Source: Spongiimicrobium salis
GTDB lineage: Bacteria; Bacteroidota; Bacteroidia; Flavobacteriales; Flavobacteriaceae
DNA: 64,000 nt
Assembly: GCF_043678055.1 (NCBI RefSeq)
Contig: NZ_JBHEQA010000001.1
Coordinates: forward strand, 1,674,001-1,738,000
Direction of reading: 5' to 3'
In this document: in pieces, positions 16,643 to 24,426 of the stretch
Layout of the letters: every line of letters starts with the position of its first letter
Numbering within the stretch: the stretch's first letter is position 1
Made by a program: the position numbers and the translations under genes
The notes under the pieces: model-generated
The model's input: only the letters and a program-made list of their open reading frames with translations
The model's database searches: none
What the model was told of the DNA's origin: nothing

Positions 16643-18076
16643 ATGATGAATGACGACCTACATCGCATATTGATCAAAGGAGGGGTAACCTCCCCGGGAG
16701 AACTCAAGGACAGCATCGCCATGCTGGAAGCTGCGGGGCACAAAGAAGTATATTTTGGATCCCGTCAGGATTTGCTGTTCCCATTGGGAGCGGGAGAAGA
16801 GACTTCCTTGGAAAGTATCTCAAAATACAATACCGATATTATTGGGGAACGGAGCTATCAGAACATTGTTTCCTCCTATGTTTCGGCCGATATTTTTGAG
16901 ATGACCTATTGGCTCAAAGGATCTACCTACCTCTATATTTTGGAAGAGTTTGACTATTTGCCCAAATTAAAGATCAATATTACCGATCCCAAGCAACGAT
17001 TGGTCCCCTTGTACAGCGGGAATTTAAATTTTATTGCTTCGGAACAGGAAGATTATTGGTTTTTACACCTCAATATGCCGGGCTGGACAATTACCGATTT
17101 TTATCCAGTTTTAATTTATAGTTGGGACATTGTACGGGTGTCCAAAACTATTGAGGAAGTCTATACCCAGGCCCATGATGTGGAATCCCTATTTGATATC
17201 CTGAACAAGACCATAGATACCAACAATAAGAATATTCAAAAAAAGTTAGCCACTCCCTATCTCACCTTCCCCTATTATGAAGGAATGAATCGTATGGGCT
17301 TGGATCAATACTGGTTGGGAATCTATTGGAGGAACAACCGTTATGATCTCCAATTTTTAAAGGATTTCTGTGGTTTCTGTCTGGACAATAGCATTGGAAA
17401 GATATGCATCACTCCCTGGAAATCCTTTATTGTTAAAGGAATCAAGCAAAAAAGTCGCCCAGAATTGGAGCGGTTTATAGGACAACGGGGCATCAATGTA
17501 CGCCATTCCCAATTGGAAATGAACTGGCACCTCCCCGTGGACGACCGAGAAGCTTTTGAGTTAAAGAAATTTTTGGTCCGTAATTTTGATGAAAATGACA
17601 TCAGTACCTATGGTCTTACCTTTGGCATCAGCAAAGATGTGGGTAAGCGATCCCATTTTGCTTCGGTCATCATTGAAAAAAACCAATCTCCTGCTATTAT
17701 AAAAAATTTTCAAATACGACCTACTTATAATGTATTGCATTTTAAGGCTTTTGATCCCAATACATTGACCTATCTGTCCTATGCGAGGGATGTGGACAAA
17801 GTAGAACTTCCTGGGCTGCTGATGGAACTCAGCAAAAAATACTTTGAACAATTGGGCGAGAAAAGAAAAACTTTCCAAGAAATCACAGAAAAAGAAGTTG
17901 CCGAGGCAATGGTACACCAATGTACTTCCTGCCTTACCATTTACGACCCCATATTTGGAGATGAAAAAAATGATATTACTGCGGGAACCCCATTTGAAAA
18001 GCTTCCGGAAGATTACCAATGTCCGGTATGTGAAGCTGACCTAAGCGCTTTTGAAGAGATCAAAATGACGGTATAA
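16643..18076 (+). CDS. Nitrite/sulfite reductase-like protein with C-terminal rubredoxin
   Basis: This 477-residue protein has a typical rubredoxin domain at its end: Cys427/Cys430 (QCTSC) and Cys460/Cys463 (YQCPVC), with YDPIFGD and FEKLPEDY between them. The first 70 residues (ILIKGGVTSPGELKDSIAMLEAAG) and a later segment (LQFLKDFCGFCLDNSIGKIC, about 240-260) resemble the two ferredoxin-like half domains of nitrite/sulfite reductases. The C-x5-C and C-x3-C ligands of siroheme-4Fe4S are absent, so it is unlikely to reduce nitrite itself. Being 9 bases after the nitrate reductase gene, it is probably an electron carrier or assembly partner. The domain call for the front part is by eye and less certain than the rubredoxin. 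Confidence 0.75.
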   Translation: MMNDDLHRILIKGGVTSPGELKDSIAMLEAAGHKEVYFGSRQDLLFPLGAGEETSLESISKYNTDIIGERSYQNIVSSYVSADIFEMTYWLKGSTYLYILEEFDYLPKLKINITDPKQRLVPLYSGNLNFIASEQEDYWFLHLNMPGWTITDFYPVLIYSWDIVRVSKTIEEVYTQAHDVESLFDILNKTIDTNNKNIQKKLATPYLTFPYYEGMNRMGLDQYWLGIYWRNNRYDLQFLKDFCGFCLDNSIGKICITPWKSFIVKGIKQKSRPELERFIGQRGINVRHSQLEMNWHLPVDDREAFELKKFLVRNFDENDISTYGLTFGISKDVGKRSHFASVIIEKNQSPAIIKNFQIRPTYNVLHFKAFDPNTLTYLSYARDVDKVELPGLLMELSKKYFEQLGEKRKTFQEITEKEVAEAMVHQCTSCLTIYDPIFGDEKNDITAGTPFEKLPEDYQCPVCEADLSAFEEIKMTV

Positions 18077-18120
18077 AAGCCATTGTTGTTCAGTTGGGAG
18101 GTTCAAGGTTTATTAATTCT

Positions 18121-18215
18121 AGGACAGGCTTCTCGCCCAAGCAACTTTTGAACATAAAAAAAGCCACTTCTTGAGAAGTAGCTTTATTCAATGATTAGTG
18201 GTCCCACATGGGCTC
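18121..18215. repeat. Truncated tRNA 3' end plus terminator, copy 1 of a 95-bp direct repeat
   Basis: This block matches 18251-18345 with 6 mismatches in 95 bases. On the minus strand it contains the last 17 bases of the tRNA (from the T-arm to the discriminator base) followed by a terminator hairpin and seven T residues, but no other tRNA part. The sequence between the copies (18216-18250) is unrelated to tRNA. Confidence 0.85.
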
Positions 18216-18250
18216 CCTTCGGCTACTCCTTATTGCATTGCGGAGTGCTC

Positions 18251-18345
18251 AGGACAGGCTTCTCGCCCAAGCAACTTTTGGACACAAAAAAAGCCACTTC
18301 TTAGGAAGTAGCTTTATTCAATTCTTAGTGGTCCCACATGGGCTC
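18251..18345. repeat. Copy 2 of the 95-bp direct repeat, overlapping the intact tRNA 3' end
   Basis: This copy joins the complete tRNA gene. It includes the tRNA 3' end and its terminator: on the minus strand, a stem of about 10 bp with one mismatch (AAGCTACTTCC with AGAAGTGGCTT) followed by seven T residues at roughly 18283-18315. Confidence 0.85.
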
Positions 18346-18402
18346 GAACCATGGACCCCCTGATTATGAGTCAGGTGCTCTAACCAGCTGAGCTATAGGA
18401 CC
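18329..18402 (-). tRNA. tRNA with anticodon CAU (elongator Met, or Ile2)
   Basis: The 74-base cloverleaf has acceptor stem GGTCCTA/TGGGACC (one G-T pair), D-arm AGCTCAGCTGGTTAGAGC, anticodon arm CCTGA-CTCATAA-TCAGG with CAT at 18366-18368, and T-arm with GGTTCGAGCC. CCA is not encoded. The anticodon loop suits both elongator Met and the lysidine-modified Ile2; the body resembles elongator Met more, but I cannot separate them by eye. Confidence 0.93.
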
Positions 18403-18768
18403 TGCAAATTGCGGATGCAATATTACTACTTATTTCCAAACATTGCAAGGAATTTAGGAGAGTAAAGGCTTACTTTTAAGCGAAAAGAAAATACTTTCCT
18501 CGATTTCTGTTCATTCGATTGGAATTTTTATATCAAACAGAGTCTTAAAAACATCTTTTCCACGAGAATATGCTGAAACAAATACTGAGATTCAGCTGTG
18601 AAACAGCGCAGTATTTGGTCAGCGGTTTTCGGCATCGGCCGAAAAATTCCTATGGAAAAGCATCCTTTTCTTTGCTTCGTTTCTTTTGGATGGGCAAAAG
18701 AAATGAACGTTACGGGAAAACAGAACGAAAAGATGATATCGTTCCAGAGGTAAGAAGAGAACAACACA
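18403..18768. other. Intergenic region without a supported gene
   Basis: This 366-base stretch upstream of the tRNA and downstream of the epimerase gene has no convincing gene. It contains a perfect 8-bp hairpin (TTTTCGGC, loop ATCG, GCCGAAAA; 18626-18645). Open frames cross it on both strands but lack recognisable family sequence or a start signal. It may hold degraded sequence. Confidence 0.5.
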
Positions 18769-19176
18769 CTAGACTTCAGGAATTTCCTGACACAGCTCTA
18801 CCAAAGTCCCACTAGTCCCTTTAGGATGTAAAAAAGCGACCAACTTATTATCTGCCCCTTTTTTGGGCGTCTCGTTTAAGACCCTAAAACCTTCTTTTTT
18901 AAGGCGCTCTATTTCCGCGAGAATATCGGTCACGGCAAAGGCAATATGATGAATGCCTTCTCCCTTCTTTTCCAAGAACCTGGCAATAGGGCTATCCGGC
19001 TTCGTTGCTTCCAATAATTCTATTTTATTGGGGCCTACCTGAAAAAATGAGGTTTTTACCCCTTCGGAGATCACTTCCTCAATTTTGTAGTGGGGCGCTC
19101 CCAATAATTTCTCGAAAATACCATTGGAAACCTCCAAGTCCTTGACCGCGATTCCAATATGTTCTATTTTATTCAT
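18769..19176 (-). CDS. mce: Methylmalonyl-CoA epimerase
   Basis: This 135-residue glyoxalase/VOC-fold enzyme interconverts the R and S forms of methylmalonyl-CoA, linking succinyl-CoA to propionyl-CoA metabolism. Family features are the opening NKIEHIGIAVKDLE with metal-ligand His, the middle GIHHIAFAV and the end HPKGTSGTLVELCQE with the metal-ligand Glu. Length is normal. It is transcribed alone, divergent from rbfA, with the tRNA region downstream. Confidence 0.95.
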   Translation of the reverse strand: MNKIEHIGIAVKDLEVSNGIFEKLLGAPHYKIEEVISEGVKTSFFQVGPNKIELLEATKPDSPIARFLEKKGEGIHHIAFAVTDILAEIERLKKEGFRVLNETPKKGADNKLVAFLHPKGTSGTLVELCQEIPEV

Positions 19177-19230
19177 ACAAGTATGCTATATTTCAGTAGT
19201 GCAAAGCTCAAAATTACACAATATTAACCG

Positions 19231-19238
19231 TACTTTTG
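19231..19238 (+). promoter_or_regulatory. -7 element of rbfA
   Basis: TACTTTTG matches TAnnTTTG and lies 4 bases before the rbfA start codon at 19243, suggesting a leaderless or near-leaderless transcript. No clear -33 TTG is visible. Confidence 0.55.
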
Positions 19239-19242
19239 TCCC

Positions 19243-19635
19243 ATGGAAACACAGCGACAGAAAAAAATTGGAGGGGTCATTCAAAAAGATATTGCAGATA
19301 TCTTGCAGCGCGCCGCTACAGATGGTGGCTTAAGGGGAACCTTGATTTCGGTTTCCAAAGTTAGCGTAACCACCGATCTTTCCATTGCTAAAGTATATGT
19401 GAGCATTTTTCCGGCAAAAAATGCTGCGGAACTGTTGGAGGGCATTAAATCTAACCAACCTTTGATCAAACATGAATTGGCACAACGTACAAAACATCAG
19501 TTGCGACGTATGCCCGATTTGTTATTCTTCTTGGACGATTCCCTGGAATATATAGACAATATTGAAAAATCTTTGAAAGGAGAAGAGAATCCTATTGAGA
19601 ATCCGGACCTACTTCCGAAAAGAAAAAAATCCTAA
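19243..19635 (+). CDS. rbfA: Ribosome-binding factor A
   Basis: This 130-residue KH-like protein binds the 30S subunit during maturation of the 16S rRNA 5' end. It has the family pattern: an N-terminal helix (RQKKIGGVIQKDIADIL), VTTDLSIAKVYVSIFP in the middle and the helix QRTKHQLRRMPDLLFFLDDSLEYIDNI. A lysine-rich tail follows. The downstream permease gene starts 2 bases after the stop, so the two are co-transcribed, an arrangement I believe is common in Bacteroidota. Confidence 0.95.
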   Translation: METQRQKKIGGVIQKDIADILQRAATDGGLRGTLISVSKVSVTTDLSIAKVYVSIFPAKNAAELLEGIKSNQPLIKHELAQRTKHQLRRMPDLLFFLDDSLEYIDNIEKSLKGEENPIENPDLLPKRKKS

Positions 19636-19637
19636 GC

Positions 19638-20849
19638 TTGAACTTTTCCTTTTACATTGCAAAGAGGTACCTCCGTTCCAAGAGCAGTCAAAATGCGGTA
19701 AACATCATTAATTTTATCACATTTCTGGTCATTGTTATTGGGGCCGGTGCTTTGTTCATTGTACTTTCTGGCTTTGCAGGATTAAAAACCTTCAGCCTTT
19801 CCTTTAGCGATACTTTTGATCCTGATTTAAAAGCCACTCCTTTTGTGGGAAAATCATTTTCCCTATCGCCAGAACAGGAAACCAAACTAAAGGCCATTGA
19901 AGGCATTGCCTTTTATGCCAAAGAGTTGGAGGAACGCGTGTATATCACTCATCGGGAAAAAAGTGATGTCGCCTATATTAAGGGAATAGATACGCAATAT
20001 GGTGATGTGGTGGCCGTAGATAGTATGATATACTATGGCGATTGGGTCATCAACGCAAAACAGGGTGTTGCGGGCATCGGTATTGTGAATACCTTGGGAA
20101 TAGCACTCAATAGTTATAGCAGTCCTTTACGTGTATTGGCCCTGAAACCAGGGAAAGGAGCAGTGACGCCCAAATCTTTTAATGTAAATACACTCTATAA
20201 TGAGTTGCCCTTGGTCATCAGCGGTGCCTATGCAGTGGAGCAGGATTTGGATAAGAAATACATCTTTACAGAACTAGGCGTAGTACAGGCCCTTTTGGAC
20301 AAAGATGCTACTGAAGTTTCCGGAATTAATATAAAACTAACGGAAACCGCAGACATCGCTCAGGTAGAAGAAGCGGTAACGGCACTGTTCAATGGAAAAT
20401 TGGATGTGAAAGATCGTGAAGCGCAAAATGGAACGCTCTATCGGATGCTCAATACGGAAAATGTGGCCACCTATCTTATTTTTACCTTGGTTATTGTCAT
20501 TGCGCTTTTCAATGTGGTGGGAGCCATTATTATGATGATATTGGACAAACAACAAAACTCCAAAACCTTATATAGTTTAGGGACAACCTTGAAGAGCTTA
20601 CGTAGGATTTACTTTGTTCAAGGGGTCATGGTCACTAGTATAGGAGGCATTGTAGGGGTCTTTGTGGCTTCGCTCCTGATTTGGTCCCAAATATGGTTCG
20701 GATGGTTCAAAATAACTCCTTCCCTGGCTTATCCTGTGGAATACAACCTCATGAATGTTGCTATTGTATTAAGCACCATTATTGTCTTGGGGGTCATAGC
20801 TTCAAAAATTGCCAGCAGTAGAATTACCAGGAAATTAATTGCATCATAA
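19638..20849 (+). CDS. LolC/LolE-like ABC transporter permease (FtsX family)
   Basis: This 403-residue inner-membrane protein has one helix near residues 25-45, a large periplasmic domain (MacB-like, about 50-260) and three C-terminal helices (about 275-300, 325-350, 370-395), the LolC/LolE topology. The start is TTG at 19638; it is accepted because MNFSFYIAKRYLRSK is the normal N-terminus of the family and there is no other start between it and the rbfA stop. The C-terminal loop (LDKQQNSKTLYSLGTTLKSLRRIY) is the ATPase-coupling helix. The likely function is lipoprotein release from the inner membrane with a LolD-type ATPase encoded elsewhere; that is a family-level inference. Confidence 0.87.
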   Translation: MNFSFYIAKRYLRSKSSQNAVNIINFITFLVIVIGAGALFIVLSGFAGLKTFSLSFSDTFDPDLKATPFVGKSFSLSPEQETKLKAIEGIAFYAKELEERVYITHREKSDVAYIKGIDTQYGDVVAVDSMIYYGDWVINAKQGVAGIGIVNTLGIALNSYSSPLRVLALKPGKGAVTPKSFNVNTLYNELPLVISGAYAVEQDLDKKYIFTELGVVQALLDKDATEVSGINIKLTETADIAQVEEAVTALFNGKLDVKDREAQNGTLYRMLNTENVATYLIFTLVIVIALFNVVGAIIMMILDKQQNSKTLYSLGTTLKSLRRIYFVQGVMVTSIGGIVGVFVASLLIWSQIWFGWFKITPSLAYPVEYNLMNVAIVLSTIIVLGVIASKIASSRITRKLIAS

Positions 20850-20856
20850 TGATATG

Positions 20857-20887
20857 GTCTCCTTGAGTGGACTTTAGGGTTTTTTTT
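20857..20887 (+). repeat. Repeat of a hairpin motif also found at 38687
   Basis: A 23-base segment starting GTCTCCTTGAGTGGAC matches 38687-38709 with two differences and is followed by eight T residues. Located right after the permease stop, it could act as a terminator, though the stem here is imperfect. Confidence 0.5.
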
Positions 20888-20929
20888 AGAATTAAGAAAG
20901 GAGCAGGAGCATGGATTTATTGGGCCATG

Positions 20930-21922
20930 CTAAACAAACTGATGATTCCCAAATTTCTCCAATACTTCGTCAAAGGCAGCAAAAACATCTACAGCATCGT
21001 CACTGGTCACCATCTTCATGCGATATTCCTTGAAATTGGGAATTCCCTTAAAGTAGTTGGTGTAATGTCGTCTCGTCTCAAAAACACCTAATTTTTCGCC
21101 TTTCCAATCTATGGACATTTGCAGATGCCTTCGGGCTGCTGTGACTCGTTCTTCCATAGTGGGAGGGGCCAAATGCGTGCCTGTTTCAAAATAGTGCTTC
21201 ACCTCTTTAAAGAACCAAGGATACCCAATACTGGCACGGCCGATCATGGCGCCATCCAAGCCATAACTATCCCGCATTTCCATAGCGCGTTCAGGCGAAT
21301 CCACATCACCATTCCCAAAGACGGGAATATGCATTCTGGGATTGTTTTTTACTTCAGCGATAGGTTTCCAATCGGCATGGCCCTTATACATTTGGGCTCT
21401 GGTTCTCCCATGAATGGCTATAGCTTTACAACCGACGTCCTGAAGGCGTTCGGCCACCTCCACGATTTTAATGGAATCATGGTCCCAGCCCAAGCGTGTT
21501 TTTACGGTCACCGGAAGTTTGGTGTGTTCTACCATAGCTTTGGTCAAAGAAACCATCAAATCAATGTCTTTCAAAATACCGGCTCCAGCACCTTTACTGA
21601 CCACTTTTTTTACCGGGCAACCAAAGTTGATGTCGATAATATCAGGATTCGATTTTTCCACAATTTCCACCGAACGCAGCATAGAATCCAGATTGGCCCC
21701 AAAAATTTGAATGCCCACCGGGCGTTCTTTTTCGTAAATATCCAATTTCATCACGCTCTTGGCCGCATCGCGAATCAGTCCCTCCGAAGAGATAAATTCC
21801 GTGTACACCACATCTGCCCCTTGTTCTTTGCACAAGGCACGAAAAGGAGGGTCACTCACATCTTCCATGGGAGCGAGCAATAGGGGGAAATCTGGCAATT
21901 GTATGTCTCCTATTTTAGGCAT
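20930..21922 (-). CDS. tRNA dihydrouridine synthase (DusB type)
   Basis: This 330-residue FMN-dependent enzyme reduces uridines in the tRNA D-loop. Motifs are LLLAPMEDVSDPPFRALC at the N-terminus, VYTEFISSEGL, the catalytic cysteine Cys102 in NFGCPVKKV, KTRLGWD and the FMN phosphate region FGNGDVDSP with DGAMIGRASIGYPWFF. Length and motifs fit the DusB group. The gene stands alone on the minus strand; a promoter with a -7 element 4 bases before the start codon is seen. Confidence 0.93.
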   Translation of the reverse strand: MPKIGDIQLPDFPLLLAPMEDVSDPPFRALCKEQGADVVYTEFISSEGLIRDAAKSVMKLDIYEKERPVGIQIFGANLDSMLRSVEIVEKSNPDIIDINFGCPVKKVVSKGAGAGILKDIDLMVSLTKAMVEHTKLPVTVKTRLGWDHDSIKIVEVAERLQDVGCKAIAIHGRTRAQMYKGHADWKPIAEVKNNPRMHIPVFGNGDVDSPERAMEMRDSYGLDGAMIGRASIGYPWFFKEVKHYFETGTHLAPPTMEERVTAARRHLQMSIDWKGEKLGVFETRRHYTNYFKGIPNFKEYRMKMVTSDDAVDVFAAFDEVLEKFGNHQFV

Positions 21923-21926
21923 GCTG

Positions 21927-21956
21927 CAAATTTACAACTTATCCGCAAGGCACAAA
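21927..21956 (-). promoter_or_regulatory. Promoter of the dus gene, near-leaderless
   Basis: On the minus strand TTTG (21956-21953), an 18-base spacer and TAAATTTG (21934-21927) precede the start codon at 21922 by 4 bases. Confidence 0.65.
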
Positions 21957-21997
21957 AACCTAAAAATCCAACTATCTTCGTAGGAAAATCACCATTG

Positions 21998-22005
21998 TAC
22001 TTTTG
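21998..22005 (+). promoter_or_regulatory. Probable -7 element of the Lgt-like/radical SAM operon
   Basis: TACTTTTG matches TAnnTTTG, 76 bases before the Lgt-like start codon. A weaker candidate, TATCTTCG, lies at 21973-21980. Confidence 0.45.
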
Positions 22006-22081
22006 GAGAGCTATTAGACTCACTCCAATAGAGAGCAAACGATTAGACCAAACAAAATAAGCAAAGCGCAACCCCATAAGT

Positions 22082-22843
22082 ATGGATATTCCTTATGAAC
22101 CTGTACTCTTTGATACTAAACTGAACATCCATTTGATACTGGAGTATTTGGCTTTTTTTGTAGGCTTTCGGTATTATGTGCGCTTACGTAAAAAGAGCAA
22201 TGATAGCATTTCCAGTTTAAATCGCCTGTCCATTATTATAGGGGCTGTTTTCGGGGCCTTGTTCCTGTCCAGGGGAATGGCCTTTTTAGAAAACCCTCCG
22301 CTTCATGCCACGCAGGGCATATTGGCCCTATTGAACAATAAAACCATTATGGGCGGACTCTTTGGAGGATTGTTGGGGGTAGAGTTGGCTAAAAAGATCA
22401 TTGGAGAAAAACAATCTTCGGGCGACTTGTTTACCCTACCGCTAATTTTAGGCATTGGTATTGGGCGCTTGGGCTGTTTTCTTTCGGGCACCCATGAGTT
22501 TACCTATGGAACCGAAACTACTTTTTTCTTGGGAATGGACTTGGGAGATGGACTGTTACGCCATCCTACTTCGCTCTATGAATTGGTATTCCTGTTCTTC
22601 TTGTTCATGGGAATAAAGAAACTTCAACACTATTCCGATCAGCTTGAAAACGGCACCCTGTTCAAGGTCTTTATGCTGGCCTACTTTGGTTTTCGCTTTG
22701 CCATTGAATTCATTAAGCCAAATACATTTTTATTCCTTGGATTGAGCAGCATTCAATATTTATGCTTAATTTGTTTTGGGTACTACTATAAAACCATCGG
22801 AAAAGCCATCCAATATGCCAACAAGAAACTACACCTATTATGA
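22082..22843 (+). CDS. Lgt-like membrane protein, probably not a genuine prolipoprotein transferase
   Basis: This 253-residue polytopic protein has about seven helices and the frame of prolipoprotein diacylglyceryl transferase: IGRLGCFLSGTHEF with Arg129 (equivalent to Arg143 of E. coli Lgt) and HPTSLYE at 161-167. Two residues essential in E. coli Lgt are changed: the His in FHGG is Met90 (TIMGGLFGG), and the Asn in GRxGN is Cys132. It probably still binds a phospholipid but may transfer to another acceptor or have another role. The radical SAM gene overlaps its end by 29 bases, indicating translational coupling and a shared pathway. The paralogue view is inference; canonical Lgt would be expected elsewhere in the genome. 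Confidence 0.78.
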   Translation: MDIPYEPVLFDTKLNIHLILEYLAFFVGFRYYVRLRKKSNDSISSLNRLSIIIGAVFGALFLSRGMAFLENPPLHATQGILALLNNKTIMGGLFGGLLGVELAKKIIGEKQSSGDLFTLPLILGIGIGRLGCFLSGTHEFTYGTETTFFLGMDLGDGLLRHPTSLYELVFLFFLFMGIKKLQHYSDQLENGTLFKVFMLAYFGFRFAIEFIKPNTFLFLGLSSIQYLCLICFGYYYKTIGKAIQYANKKLHLL

Positions 22844-24212
22844 CTTCACCATGAGCCTTTGCCCGGAATGCTTGCGAAGGGTGGATGCCAAGATTATTTT
22901 TGAAAATGCCAAGGTGTATATGCTGAAAAACTGTAGAGAGCATGGGAGATCAAAAGTGCTTATTGCCGATGATATTGAATACTATAAGAATATTCGGAAT
23001 TACAATAAAAAGTCAGAGTATCCCAAAACCTTTAATACCAAAACAGATTATGGTTGTCCGTATGACTGTGGCCTATGTCCAGATCACGAACAGCATTCTT
23101 GCCTTACGGTAGTGGAGGTCACCGATCGTTGCAACCTTACCTGTCCCACTTGTTATGCCTCTTCTTCACCTACCTACGGGCGTCATCGTAGTTTGGAGGA
23201 GATTAAAACGATGCTCGATGTAATTGTGAAAAATGAAGGGGAACCCGATGTGGTGCAAATTAGCGGAGGGGAACCTACGATACATCCTCAGTTTTTTGAA
23301 ATCTTGGATTATGCAAAATCCCTACCCATCAGGCATTTGATGGTCAATACCAATGGCATTAAAATCGCAAAGGACTTTGCCTTTGCGGAACGTCTGGCCT
23401 CCTATGCCCCGGATTTTGAAATTTACCTTCAATTTGATTCTTTGGACAATACCGTATTACAGCGATTACGAGGAGCCGATTTAGCAGAGACCCGATTACA
23501 GGCATTGGAGCATCTGAACCGCTTGAACCTTTCTACCACACTGGTCGTTACCTTACAAAAGGGATTGAACGATGCTGAAATGGGTGCGACCATAGATTTT
23601 GCCTTAAAGCAACAGGCGGTACGAGGGGTTACTTTTCAGCCTACACAGGTGGCCGGACGTTTGGAAAATTTTGAGGCAGATGATCATCGGATTACCTTAA
23701 CGGAAGTACGCCGAAATATTTTAGAGCAATCCTCTATTTTTGAGAGCGATGACCTTATTCCCGTACCCTGTAATCCAGATGCCTTGGTTATGGGTTATGC
23801 TTTAAAACTGGGAAATGAGGTAACGCCTTTGACCCGTTATATTAATCCAGAAGATTTGTTGAATGAAGGGAAGAATACCATCATATATGAGCAAGATGAA
23901 GCTTTGCACGGAAAAATGATCGAATTGTTCAGTACGGGAAATTCCGTAGAGAAAGCCTCGGAAAACCTAAAGAGCATCATGTGCTGTTTGCCAGAAATTG
24001 ATGCTCCCGAATTGGGCTATGATAATCTATTTAGAATTATTATTATGCAATTTATAGACGCTCATAATTTTGATGTTCGGGCCATTAAAAAATCTTGTGT
24101 GCATATTGTCAATAAAGATTATAAAATCATTCCTTTTGAAACCATGAATTTGTTTTACAGGGATGATAAAATAGAGCGCCTCAAGGAATTGCAACAGGAA
24201 GCTGAGATATGA
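22815..24212 (+). CDS. Radical SAM protein resembling tetraether lipid synthase (Tes)
   Basis: This 465-residue iron-sulfur enzyme has the radical SAM motif C-x3-C-x2-C at Cys106, Cys110 and Cys113 (DRCNLTCPTC), with VQISGGEPTIHP for SAM binding. The N-terminal part has a CPEC pair (Cys16, Cys19) and CREHG (Cys40), a rubredoxin-like metal site, then GCPYDCGLCPDHEQHSC with further cysteines. The C-terminal part has IMCCLPEIDAPE, IIIMQFIDAHNFD and KIIPFETMN. This order matches archaeal Tes (MJ0619 type), which joins lipid tails by C-C bonds. ATG at 22815 is chosen because MPTRNYTYYDFTMSLCPEC looks like the family start; ATG at 22851 is an alternative. Small membrane-protein genes follow. Family membership is judged by eye; the reaction here is unknown. 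Confidence 0.83.
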   Translation: MPTRNYTYYDFTMSLCPECLRRVDAKIIFENAKVYMLKNCREHGRSKVLIADDIEYYKNIRNYNKKSEYPKTFNTKTDYGCPYDCGLCPDHEQHSCLTVVEVTDRCNLTCPTCYASSSPTYGRHRSLEEIKTMLDVIVKNEGEPDVVQISGGEPTIHPQFFEILDYAKSLPIRHLMVNTNGIKIAKDFAFAERLASYAPDFEIYLQFDSLDNTVLQRLRGADLAETRLQALEHLNRLNLSTTLVVTLQKGLNDAEMGATIDFALKQQAVRGVTFQPTQVAGRLENFEADDHRITLTEVRRNILEQSSIFESDDLIPVPCNPDALVMGYALKLGNEVTPLTRYINPEDLLNEGKNTIIYEQDEALHGKMIELFSTGNSVEKASENLKSIMCCLPEIDAPELGYDNLFRIIIMQFIDAHNFDVRAIKKSCVHIVNKDYKIIPFETMNLFYRDDKIERLKELQQEAEI

Positions 24213-24409
24213 TACCAAACCTGCCTCTTGAGTTTAGAGTAAGCGATACCGCCTTTTTTGGTTTTGTCATTCTTTTGGCAACCCCAATACTATTGTTGTT
24301 GGCTTTGATTTTAGCCATAGCCAAAAAAAGGAAGGCCGCCAAAAAGACTTTAATGATCGCGGGGATTGTACTTTTAATAGGTGCAGGATTATGTGGTATC
24401 GGAGGATAA
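24209..24409 (+). CDS. Small two-helix membrane protein A
   Basis: This 66-residue protein has two hydrophobic helices (about 14-37 and 47-64) joined by a basic loop, AKKRKAAKKTLMIAGIVLL, and ends GLCGIGG. Its start overlaps the radical SAM stop by 4 bases (ATGA), showing translational coupling. It resembles the next two small proteins. No known family was recognised. Confidence 0.75.
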   Translation: MIPNLPLEFRVSDTAFFGFVILLATPILLLLALILAIAKKRKAAKKTLMIAGIVLLIGAGLCGIGG

Positions 24410-24426
24410 CTTAAAATAGCATTGCG

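Noticed and set aside
18194..18215. A second tRNA gene upstream of the truncated repeat
   Set aside because: Only the last 17 bases of the tRNA are present; the acceptor 5' strand, D-arm and anticodon arm are missing.
18570..18815. An 81-codon open frame in the gap next to the tRNA
   Set aside because: It runs into the epimerase gene on the other strand, has no promoter in front and shows no family resemblance.
21119..21883. A 254-codon open frame on the plus strand
   Set aside because: It is the antisense of the dihydrouridine synthase gene and reads as a His/Phe-rich shadow sequence.
22776..22814. An earlier start for the radical SAM gene
   Set aside because: The 13 extra residues run through the Lgt-like gene and do not resemble the family N-terminus; ATG 22815 gives a natural start.
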